From assembly GCA_004296775.1 (NCBI GenBank), contig RHGE01000025.1:1-64000 (forward strand): a stretch of 64,000 nt of DNA, in the 5' to 3' direction. The position numbers and the translations under genes are program-made. Source of the stretch: Marinilabiliaceae bacterium JC017. GTDB lineage: Bacteria > Bacteroidota > Bacteroidia > Bacteroidales > Marinilabiliaceae. Below, one piece after another: positions 8,564-19,500 of the stretch (position 1 is the stretch's first letter; each line of letters begins with the position of its first letter). The notes below the pieces were generated by a model that had not been told where the DNA came from, made no database searches, and worked only from the letters and a program-made list of their open reading frames with translations.

Positions 8564-9940
8564 ATGAAAAATCTGCTTAATCTATTTACCCTCTCGTTGC
8601 TGATAGCATTGTTTGGGGCATGCCAGGTGAAAACCACCCGGGAGACGACTCTTGAACGGGAATTAAAAAGAAGTGAAACGCCGGTTCCCGAATGGTCGAA
8701 AAACGCGGTCATCTACGAAGTCAACGTCAGACAATATACCGAAGCCGGTACCTTCAAGGCATTTGAAGCACACCTGCCTCGCCTGAAGGAGCTGGGCGTC
8801 GATATTCTTTGGTTCATGCCCATTCACCCCATCGGAGAAGAAAACCGGAAAGGTACCCTGGGTTCCTACTATTCGGTGAAGAACTACAAAGCGGTAAATC
8901 CCGAATTTGGCACCATGGATGATTTCAAGCAACTGGTGGCCAAATGTCACCAAATGGGTTTTAAAGTATTGATCGACTGGGTAGCCAACCACACGGCCTG
9001 GGATAATGCCTGGATGACTAATCACCCGGAATGGTATGCCAAAGATTCCACTGACAATTTCTACGGCCCATTTGACTGGAGCGATGTGGCACAACTGGAC
9101 TATGACAACCAGGAGATGCGGGCGGCCATGACGGATGCTCTGAAATTTTGGGTGCAAGAGTGCAACATTGATGGTTACCGCTGCGACGTGGCCGGCATGG
9201 TGCCCGTTGATTTCTGGGAAAACACCCGTACCTCGCTGGAAACCATCAAACCGGTGTATATGCTGGCAGAAGATGAGGAGAAAAAAGAGCTGTTGAACAA
9301 GGCCTTTAACGCCAATTACGGCTGGTCGTTTCATCACCTGTTAAACGAAATAGCAAAGGAAGAAGAGCCGGCCAGTGAAATACCGGCCTATTACGCCGCT
9401 TTGGATACCCTTTACCCCCAAGGGGTCTATCCCATGCAGTTTACTTCCAACCACGACGAAAACAGCTGGAATAGCACCGCCATTGAACGCCTGGGGGACG
9501 GTACGAAAACCTTTGCCGCCTTAACCTTTACCGTTCCCGGCCTGCCTCTCATCTACACCGGACAGGAAGCGGGCCTGAACAAACGGCTGGAATTCTTCGA
9601 AAAAGACCAGGTAGACTGGACCGACCTTTCCTTAACGCCCCTTTATCAACACCTGGCTACGCTGAAGGAAGACAATAAAGCGCTTTGGAACGGCACTGCC
9701 GGTGGTGATATTGAGTTTATGACTACCAACGCACCGGAAAATGCCCTGTGCTTCCAACGTGAAAAAGACGGTAATGAGGTAATCGCCATCTTTAACCTGT
9801 CGAATAAAAGTGTAAGCCTGTCGGGCGCTGACAAACTGAAGGGTACCTACAAGGATTATTTCACCCACCGCACCGTTACTTTCCCCTTACGCGGCGAGTT
9901 AATGCAGCCCTGGGAATTTGTTATTTGTTTGAAAGAATAA
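8564..9940 (+). CDS. GH13 alpha-amylase-family lipoprotein
   Basis: A 458-aa protein with a type II signal peptide: the lipobox LFGAC places the lipidated cysteine at C20. A GH13 barrel follows (VIYEVNVRQYTEAGTF, about residues 48-63). The catalytic triad is visible: D208 (GYRCDVAG), E236 (MLAEDEE) and D298 (TSNHDENSW). A short C-terminal beta domain ends the protein. It is compact, lacks the inserted starch-binding module of SusG, and probably acts on maltodextrins at the membrane surface. It lies about 0.8 kb after the broken GH31 gene, so it may have its own promoter. Family certain, exact activity not. Confidence 0.88.
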   Translation: MKNLLNLFTLSLLIALFGACQVKTTRETTLERELKRSETPVPEWSKNAVIYEVNVRQYTEAGTFKAFEAHLPRLKELGVDILWFMPIHPIGEENRKGTLGSYYSVKNYKAVNPEFGTMDDFKQLVAKCHQMGFKVLIDWVANHTAWDNAWMTNHPEWYAKDSTDNFYGPFDWSDVAQLDYDNQEMRAAMTDALKFWVQECNIDGYRCDVAGMVPVDFWENTRTSLETIKPVYMLAEDEEKKELLNKAFNANYGWSFHHLLNEIAKEEEPASEIPAYYAALDTLYPQGVYPMQFTSNHDENSWNSTAIERLGDGTKTFAALTFTVPGLPLIYTGQEAGLNKRLEFFEKDQVDWTDLSLTPLYQHLATLKEDNKALWNGTAGGDIEFMTTNAPENALCFQREKDGNEVIAIFNLSNKSVSLSGADKLKGTYKDYFTHRTVTFPLRGELMQPWEFVICLKE

Positions 9941-9967
9941 CATACACAGGGAAAAGTTAGCAAGGAT

Positions 9968-10037
9968 CAGTTAGCAGTGAACAGTGAACAGTGAACAGTG
10001 AACAGTGAACAGTGAACAGTTAGCAGTTAGCAGTGAA
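9968..10037 (+). repeat. Heptanucleotide tandem repeat
   Basis: Ten 7-bp units: CAGTGAA repeated, with CAGTTAG variants at both ends. It lies just after the lipoprotein amylase stop and before the 41-bp minisatellite. No coding role is visible. Confidence 0.85.
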
Positions 10038-10069
10038 TAGGGAACTAAAGCTACATAGATTAAAGGCAG

Positions 10070-10450
10070 TTGCTATTCTGCGCACCGTTCCTGTTCCGAT
10101 GGAAAGGCTGTTGCAACTTTGCGCACTGTTTCCGTTCCGGCGGAAAGAGTGTTGCAATTCTGCGCATCGTTTCCGTTCCAGCTGAAAAGTTGTTGCAATC
10201 CTGCGCATCGTTTCCGTTCAAGCTGAAAAGTTGTTGCAATCCTGCGCATCGTTCCCGTTCCAACAGAAGGGGTGTTGCAATCCTGTGCATCGTTCCCGTT
10301 CCAACAGAAGGGGTGTTGCAACTTTGCGCACTGTTTCCGTTCCGGCGGAAAGACTGTTGCAACTTTGCGCGCCGTTCCTGTTCCGATGGAAGGGCTGTTG
10401 CAATTCTGCGCGCCGTTTCTGTTTCGGCGGGAAGGGTGTTGCTACTTTGA
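10070..10450. repeat. 41-bp minisatellite, nine units plus a partial unit
   Basis: Units start at 10070, 10111, 10152, 10193, 10234, 10275, 10316, 10357 and 10398, with a partial unit at 10439. Each unit begins TTGCAAyyyTGCGCA-like. Most contain a hairpin such as TTTCCG...CGGAAA. The period is not a multiple of three, yet most frames stay open on both strands, so short ORFs predicted here are artefacts. It abuts the 3' terminator module of giant gene A. A single unit remnant sits in the matching place after gene B (21561-21577). Confidence 0.9.
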
Positions 10451-10451
10451 T

Positions 10452-10527
10452 CTTTTCTAAAATTTAGAACTTTAGAAAAGGTGTTCCCTTCAACAAAAAA
10501 GGCTGTCGAAAAAGACAGCCTTTTTTT
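10452..10527 (-). terminator. 3' module of giant gene A: palindrome plus bidirectional terminator
   Basis: A 29-bp near-perfect palindrome (10452-10480) is followed by an intrinsic terminator at 10495-10527: AAAAAAGGCTGTC, a 5-nt loop, GACAGCCTTTTTTT. The poly-A/poly-T flanks allow termination from both sides. It lies about 20 bp beyond the stop of gene A. The same module follows gene B and occurs as an orphan at 20919-20993. Confidence 0.85.
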
Positions 10528-10547
10528 ATTTCAATTCTTATTTGTCC

Positions 10548-13500
10548 TTATTTCACAAACACCTTTCGGGAAATAACTGTTTCGTCTCCTCTGAGTGTCA
10601 CGATATAAAATGCAGATGTCCGGGGCACCCGCTGTTCCATATGGGTACCCGCTAATTCACCGGCATAAACCGTTTTGCCTGAAAGGGTATACAACTCCAC
10701 ATTCACCTCTGCTCCGTCGAATAAATTTTCTGATAGATCAATCACCACCTTGCCCTGATCGCCATAAACCAGGACATCACCCTCATTGGTGTTATTTATG
10801 TCGGTTGACACATCCTCTTTAATTCCAAAATGCAAGATGAATCGTTGCTGGTCAGTCACGGCACCGGACTTGAAGTTGTATTCCGGCATGACTCTCAGAT
10901 CAACCTTTTCACCGGTTACCAAATCTTCAAGCACAACCGGCAGGTCGGCATTAAAATCACGAATGTTGACCATCTTCAGACTTTGCTCTCCTATGGCCTC
11001 TTCCCCAACCGTGATGTATAACGGCACATCGGTTCCCTGCTCAATTTCAGGCAGCATATTAATTACCGTCTTGGTATCGGATTTAAGCATATACAACTGA
11101 GAAACACGTTTACCCGTCTCATTATACTTTACTGCATCGTGAACGGCCAGTTCCTCGGTTCCTTCTTCATCAAAAACCACCGCTGCATAATCATAGGTAT
11201 GCGTATTGGCCAGGGTCATCCGCAAAATATTATCAGGCGTAACCGTCGTGGCCTTTAAGTTATTCTGATTGGGATCATGCATCCTGGCCGATTTGCTCAC
11301 ACCAAACTGACCGTTTCCTTCACTTTTCACCCAAAACGCCTGCATGGGTGCCAAATATTGACTGGCATCGGGATGGGAGGCCAAAGGATGGTTAATATCA
11401 TAAACAACGGCGACCCTTTCAGTACCTATCCTGGCCCGCATGTACACATATTTCGGAATATTGGTAAAGGTCCAGTCATCCGTTTTTTGTAGATCCACAT
11501 ACGACACATAGGGATTAGCCACCAATTGCCAACCGGCTTGTAAAGGCTCACTAGTATAATCTGCGTTGTGCAAATGTCCCTTATAGGTTATGGTAGTAGG
11601 ATCTTTAAAATTCATGTGATAACCCTTCAATTCCTTATTAAAGGCAACACCATCTTGCGTGATTTGCGACCATTTATGATGAGAAGCGTCATACTCATAC
11701 AGATAAATATCAGATTGAGGGATTTTGTCAAAATAATTTGATGACGATACCCCATCAACACCATGGCCCACATACCACCACCAACGGGGTGTAAAAGAAA
11801 AGTCAATCTGTTCCTGTCCCGATCCGGTAATATCCCCTTGGGTAATCACAGAAGTCATATTACCCACTTCGGTTTGCACAAGAAATAACCCGTCATTATT
11901 CAAATCCCCGTGAATGGTAAAATTTATCCCTTTCCCGATGGTTAAGTTAGAAGCCGACTCAAGGGTAAGATTGTGGATTTGCGTAGAAGCATCAATCAAC
12001 GGGAACTTACCGCCTGTGGGTGCAGAAGGAATAGTCACATCATCGCCCGACGAAGGTACCGTGCCATTGATCCAGTTACCGGGCAGGTGCCATTCGGTGG
12101 TATTACCAACCCAGGATGTAGCCCCCAAATAGGTTGATCCAAAAGAAACAAAATTACCATTGGCAAAGGCATTAAAACGCATGGGCGATGCCAGGGTCAC
12201 CGTACCTTCCACGGGCACATTGATCGCCTTTTCCCGCCAGGCGGGTGTTGCCTGGTTAGCCCATTCAACAATCCTGAAATTCCCATTGGGGGTGATACCA
12301 CTATTGTTGTCCCATCGCATGGTTAAAACAGCCGTGGCTGCAGCAGGCCCCTGAACGCGCCAATATTCATTACTACTAATGTATTTCACCGGATTCACCA
12401 GGCTGCCGCGGCTAAAACCATCCACATCGGGATCGTGATTGAAATACTGTACTTCCCAAACGGAAGCCCCGGATGTGTGGGTATTACTCACTACCAACTG
12501 ACCAAACCGGTGCTTATCCCCTACCGGGAAAGCAAACTGGTCACCGCTGTTAATATTTTTGAATAAGGGCCCTTCCACATGGGAACTAACACCGCCGTTA
12601 TTAATGGCATTTTTATCGGGGTTTTCAATCACAAAGCGATGGCCGTTGGTATTGTAAACCACACCACTGGTTAAAAACAGGTCACCCTTTATTCCCATGT
12701 CGGTATTCACGGTTATACCTGACGGATTATTCACCTGCAAATGATTAAACCCATTGGTACCCGTCAGCGATTTGGTTCCTGATATATCCTGAACAGCATC
12801 ACCATTAAAAATAACTTTGGCTAGTGTACCTTCCCCGGCATCAAAAAATGCACCATTATAAATTAAATCTTTCTTCAAAGATAGCGTCCGGTCGTGTTCA
12901 TTTATCACTTTCACATCGTCTATCTTCAGATTTCCCAGTAGTTGCAGATCAACATTAGAAAAACGCCGTTCACCGGTACCACTCAACACCAGGTTATTTG
13001 CCGAAGTGATATCGTTTAAAAAGGCATAATTACCCGTTCCTGTGAATTCAAATGTTCCACCGGAAGCAGAAGCAAAATCATCATAGACCCCGGCAGGCAA
13101 GCTACCACTTGCTACACTCAAAGTACCGGTTCCAAACACATCGCCCAAACGATGACCAAAAGTTGAACCCACTATCAGCTTACCCGGATCATTGATCGTG
13201 GTCCGGTAAGACGAAATAAAGTCGGAGGCCAGTGTTACGTTGTGCTCAATAATTACCATTGAACCATGCGGTCCGCCGGCAGGCACATCGCCCCCTGCCA
13301 CCGGATAGGTAGTCCATGTGGCGGCATTGGTCCAGTTGCCCTCTTTAACAGAGATGAAAGTGGGCACCTTATCGGGAATGGCTTCATCCATTCCTGCCGT
13401 ATAGTCGCCACTAATGCCGTCATTATCGGTCATAGAAAAATCAAACAACAACTCATGGTTGGCCACATCAATTACGTCCACATCGGCACTGCTGCGGTAT

Positions 13501-16500
13501 TTATTCCAGTTTCCGGTTCCATCGGAAAGCAAGCGCGCCGTGATATAATCATCGATCTTATTCGATCCGGTGACATAGACATCTGCCGGGTCGTATTTCA
13601 TGCGCATCTGAGCCGAAAACTTACTGATATCACCCGCCTTCAATACCCAATGGTAATGAAGCACGTTATCCGGGTCCTTCCTACTGGGGTGACATTCATT
13701 AGCCGGTTTCACCGTAATATATCCAGTACTATTTTCGTTGGCAGTAACATCTATGGCCACCGGTGTATACTTTCCGCCCGATCCCATGGGATAGGTAAAG
13801 GAAGAGGCACCAGAAGGTAAATATTTCTTCACGCCATTATCGGTAAAAGAGATGTTCGTCTGGATCATGTTAATAACCGAGAAGGGATTCACCGGAACAA
13901 TATCACAGTTGACATTAAGCACCAGCAAATTCTTATCGATATTAAAAACTCCTTCCTGTAAGCGTAAGGCATTATTAACGGCTAATTGGTTTCCCAATGG
14001 CACATTTACCCCGGCCGGGTTATTAATGGTTAATACTCCCAACGTACCACCTCCCGACAGGGTCTGAGCCAATGTGCCATTCATTATAATTCCTTCACCC
14101 AATCCGCCATACACATGGGTCCCGTCAAAAACACAATTACCCTGGACATAGAGGTTGTTATCATTAGTTTGCAAATTTCCATTGGTGAACTCAAAGTTGT
14201 TGTCCACATCCAGTTCGGTTGACGAAGCTGTTAAAATCAGGTCGTTCATCCCGGATTTCACCAGATTGAAAAAGGTGGTATTACCAGTCACTGTCTGACT
14301 GGATAATCCATTGAGATAGGTAGTGTTGTTATTGTGCTTAAACAACCCTTCATTAATAAAATTACCACCCACATATAAATCCAGCCCGTTGGCATCAAAG
14401 GTGGCACCTGTCTTAATGGTTAAATTCTTTGATAGGTTCAATGGAATGACCGACAACTTAGCCGAAGGATTTTGGCCACTGGCATTATTCACCTCCAGGT
14501 TTTCCAAAGGAATGGTAGAATAGATACTTATTTCCTGTGATGCCGGTGTGGAAGCATCTCCAATGGTTATGGTTGTCCCGCGCACATTATGCTTTTCAGG
14601 GTCCAGGTAAAGGGCTGCAACCACGGGCGCATTCTGTGCCCGGGCAATATGAAGGCTTCCCCCCGTATGGTGAAACGCACTGCCGGTTCCAAGAATTTCA
14701 AAGACACCCCGTTCGTTAACCGGAGCCGCATTAGTACCAACCACCACTGTTCCCCCGATTTGGGTATAGTGTAAAATACCAATTTCTGATCCTGTATCAC
14801 GGCGGAGCTGCGAGCCAATGGTTAAACGACCGCCATAGATTTTCAACGTGGCATTCCCCGATGCGGAATAGACAATTGGATTATCGCCCCCGCTCATATC
14901 AACGGTACCCCCGCTTATTAACAATTCACCATCCAGGTAAATCCCTGAATTACCATTGGCTTTAACGGTTCCTTGCCGCACTTCCAGGGCTGCAGAAGCA
15001 GGAATAGAAAAAGGATCATTACCCGTGGTAAGGTTGATCTCAATAGCCGGATGGTTCAGTCTGAAAGTACCATTTTGCAGTTCCAGCGCTTTTGCCACAC
15101 CGGCGCCTGACGTTGGTCCGTTCAGATTAAAATCGCTGTTAAACTGTGCAATCCTGTTTTTACCGGTTCCTTTATTGATAATCAAACGGTATAAATTTGG
15201 TATGTCACCCGCTGTCACGTCCATCTTCATATCTGCATCACCATCCAGATACAAAGAAATATGATCCTTATTATTGCCGGCCCACAACTGAAGACCATCG
15301 GCACCGGATGCAGCTGTATGCTGTAAGATATCACCCCTGACATGCAATTCATGGTTTTGAATGGTGGTATTGGGACTTTGAACGTTTATTAAGCCACCTT
15401 CATTGGAAAGAACAAGGTCGCCGTTTACCGTCACACGCCGGTTACTGCCATTTCCCGGGAAAGCCAATTGAGCCCCTCCACCACTGGCGCTTCCATCGAC
15501 GGGATTCTTAATTTCAAAGAGTAAGAGATCCCCTCCAATGGTTAAATCACCATCGGCATCATCATCAAGAATAACATTAGCATCTCCCAGAATCTCAAAA
15601 TTACCATTGGTAATGATATCCTTTTCAAAGGTGACATTCCGGTTATTGCGTCCCCAATCATCGTTGGCAACCATTAAGTTGGGACAAATACCAGGCGTAT
15701 TTTTGAATACTTTATCATCCTGGTCATTCTCATACACAATGTAAGAGGAATCATTTTGAGCAAACTCACCGAGGTCCATACGCGAAAAGTCGGGGTCGCT
15801 CTGCCGGTTCCAGAACATTCCTTCCCCACGCACCAGGCCAGCCGTCAATTGACCGCCGTCTTCATTAATACAAAGTGTTGGCCGAAACTGGAAATTGGAA
15901 CGATACACCCGTGGTGTCGGCTCCCCGGCGGCATCCAACATTTGTGAAAAGATGAGCTCCGCACATTCCTGCGCATTATCATCGATCCACATGCCATGGG
16001 GCTGGCCTTGTTTACCCGGCCGGTTGGTGTCGGTCCAGGGAATCCAGCCGATAATGGCGATATCACCTACCTTGGGATAATCACCGGCCGCAGGCTGACG
16101 GCTATCATGGGGATCCAACGCCGCATTTAAATGATCACTTTTAGCCCAGGCATTGCCATCGGTCCAGTTAGGTTCCCTGGATAGATCCCGGCTATAATAC
16201 ACTTCCACATGTCCGGTAAAACGGCCCGGTTGACCGGCTGTATAGTTGGCTTCCACAAGGGGAAAACGATCACCCCTGCCATCATCGTAAGTAATAAGGT
16301 TTTTCCTCGCATTTACTTTTGACGTGACATCGATCTTCGTCCGGGTAAAAGGCGCCACACCCAGTACACTACCCGGCACATACTCATTTTCCGGTGCAAC
16401 GACATCAGCGTCGTTGTATTTTAAGATGTATTTCACATTTGGTTGAGTCGAAAAACCATCGGCCTGCACCCGCCAATAATAGTTAAGCAAACTACCTCCT

Positions 16501-19500
16501 GACAAATTAGTCGTTTTCAACTCATCATCCACCGGGGTAATGTTAATATACCCCCCTGAAGCGGGTACATTCGCCACATTCACCGTTACGGGTGTGTACT
16601 TACCCGCCACTCCCAGCGGAAAAACAAAATCACTGTTGGCAGGTGTATCCCCTGGAACAAATAATGAAAGACCGCCATTGGAGGCAGCTCCGTCCCCATA
16701 GAACATTTTATTACTTGCTTTTCCACCCGCACCCAGGTAACGGTCCGTGGAACTTTCATGGTGCAGGTAATCCACCGTTAATTTATAAGGCCCCATGTTT
16801 ATCCGGCCATACCAGTAGCTGATCCGGCCAATTTTCACATCACTGGTCAGGGTAATAATCTCACTCTTTGGCTGGGGATTCATTTTAATATTCCCCAACT
16901 CCGCACCTTTCTCGGTGTTAATTTGGATATCGGCATCCTTAAACATGATCAAGGCATCAATGTGCGTGGTACCATGTTTATACACCCCGCATTTCCCCTC
17001 CTTGTTCACTGTTAAAGGGCCAAAAAGCCGAATGGAGTGTTCACCCTGATCCAACGTTCCCCGGTTAACAATCAGGTCATTTTGAATCAACATAACCCGG
17101 GCATGGTAATCCGCGCTCACATTAAAGGCTGATTTTTGCAAATCCGAATCGATCAACAGCCTTCTGTTAGCCGGTTTATCTATTATTACATTCCAGAAAT
17201 ATTGTTCAAATACATCATCATGGGGGTGTCCGATGTAGAGCACCCCATTTTGAGTGCCGTTAAAAGTGGTGGTATTGGGTTGATTCTTATCATACAGGTA
17301 CCCATAATTATTACCCACCTTGGTGGCAGAGGCATTAATGCTAAAATTACGCCCGATGGACACATCATGCCCGTTGTGATCAAGAAAGGCATTTGCATTG
17401 ATGAGCAAATCATTTGCCACCTTCAGGTCTGAATGCATATCCACCCGGGCACCCCGATTCCCGGATAACCGGCTGATTTCAACATTCCATAGATTCGCTG
17501 TGGAGTAACAATCTAAAGTAGTAGATCCTTGCAATTGAAAATGCACCGTCCCGCCGGTCACATTATAATTTGTTTCTGAAGAGGGGATATAAAAATCATA
17601 GGTAGCATTGGAGGTATCATGTATTCGTATTTCCCCCCCTGACATATAAAACACATCGTTCTCCCCGCTTAATCCAAATAACGGGTAGCTACTGCTCACT
17701 TCGCCGGCTTGGGTTTGATCTCCCCGGACTGTCATTAATCCCCCGGATTGAATATAGGAAGCTTTTCCACCAGAACTCAATACGGAACGAAACTGTGCCA
17801 CATCCACTTCCCCTTTTTCGATATTAACAATCGCATTACTGGAAGCCCAATAGACAATACCGGCACTGTTGCGGGTACCAAAGAAGCCACCCGACACTTT
17901 AAGTTCACCCATCAGTGAAAAAGCCTGGTTTCCGCTGTTGCCTTGAACACCAACGGCGGTGGATTCAAATCCTGGTATCTGATTACGCGATACGGCTGTG
18001 GAATATACTTTAACCCCATCACCGGCCAGCCAAAAACGAGCCTTCCCGCCAATGGCATAATCACCGTTACCTCCGGAAGTATTGCCCTCCGATAGCGTTG
18101 GAATCTCGATATTACCGGTCAGTTTCAAGGTGCCTCTATACACCCATAAGGCCTTACGCACCTCAGGATCGGCAGCCGAAAAAGGACTGGACTCACTTCG
18201 CCCCACATTATTGGCACCAAACAACCGGAAATAATCGGCATTGTCCGCATATACTTCCAGGATATAGGTTTTATCGGTTCCCTTTTGAAGAATTAAATTG
18301 TAAAAATCCGTTGTTCCATACAGGCTGACCTTACTGTCTTTTTCACCATCAAACCGCACCGTAACAGCCCCCAAACTGGTGAACTGGTTATACCGGGGTG
18401 CCGCTTCATTGGTAAAACGCACCGATCCCTTATTGGTAAAATCACCGCCTATGGTAAACTGGTGATATATATTGTGATAATTTCCAATCGTTGGCATAGT
18501 GCCTCCAATGGAATAGGAACCCCGGGTATTTCCATGGCCGGTTACAATGCGACCATTGGCCTGCACATCCACATTGCCGTCCACATCGATATGCAGGATG
18601 GCAGTGGAGGCATCATCATTAATCTTCAAGCCTCCTCTTTGAATGGTCAGCTTACCCCTGACAGTAAAATCATTTAAGAGGGTTAGATTATTTGCCGGGT
18701 TATCCAGGTTAACCTGCACATCGTAGAAGGTTCTTTTACGGTTTATGGTGTAATTACCCCCATGGAAAACAACCGTTCCTTCCCCCTGGTTTTTCGAGAT
18801 GAAAGACGTTGCATCACCAGACGGGAAATTATCTGCCGCCATAAGAATATGGCCATTTCCGGCTATTTTTCTAAAGGCATGACCACTGGAAGTTCCCAAC
18901 TCCAAATCCCCTTCAACGGTTAAGTCAGCACATTCCAGGTCATTGACATTCATGGTTACCGTACGCCCGGCTTTCACCACAACATTCTCTGAAATCAAAT
19001 GCGGATAACTGTTGGATGGATTGGTCCACTGCGATCCCGATGGATCTGTTGTCCATACAGTCGGTTCATTCCAGTTACCATCCCTGAGTGAATACCACGT
19101 TGTACCCGATTTTCCGGTTACCGGACTGTTGGCACGGCTGGTTGTTCCCAACGTATAGTATCCATTATTAATATTGGCATCATTCACCTGAAAAACCACT
19201 TCACCAATATCCCCTATCGCCACGGAACTAACAGGCACCACACTATAATCCATGCCTGTAGCTGACCGGTAAAGGAGCACATAGTTTTCCACATTTTTAG
19301 GGTATTGACCGTCTGTAATGCCTTCCGGAATATCGAAAGTAATGGTGGCATCCAGGTTACCGGTTTTTTGCAAAAACCAATCCCTTTTCCATCGTTGCTC
19401 CACCCCGGCAGGTAAATCCGTTGTGACCGGTGCATCATTAATGGTACCATCATGACCAGCCAACAGGTAATCACCGTTATCAAATCCTCCTGTAGCCTGT

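Noticed and set aside
825-9940. Complete Sus system (SusC/SusD)
   Set aside because: No TonB-dependent transporter or SusD-like gene is present; only importer, phosphorylase, mutase and GH13/GH31 genes are seen.
10020-10467. Overlapping open frames on both strands in the minisatellite
   Set aside because: They arise because the 41-bp unit lacks stops in most frames; no start signals, and the same peptides recur in shifted frames.
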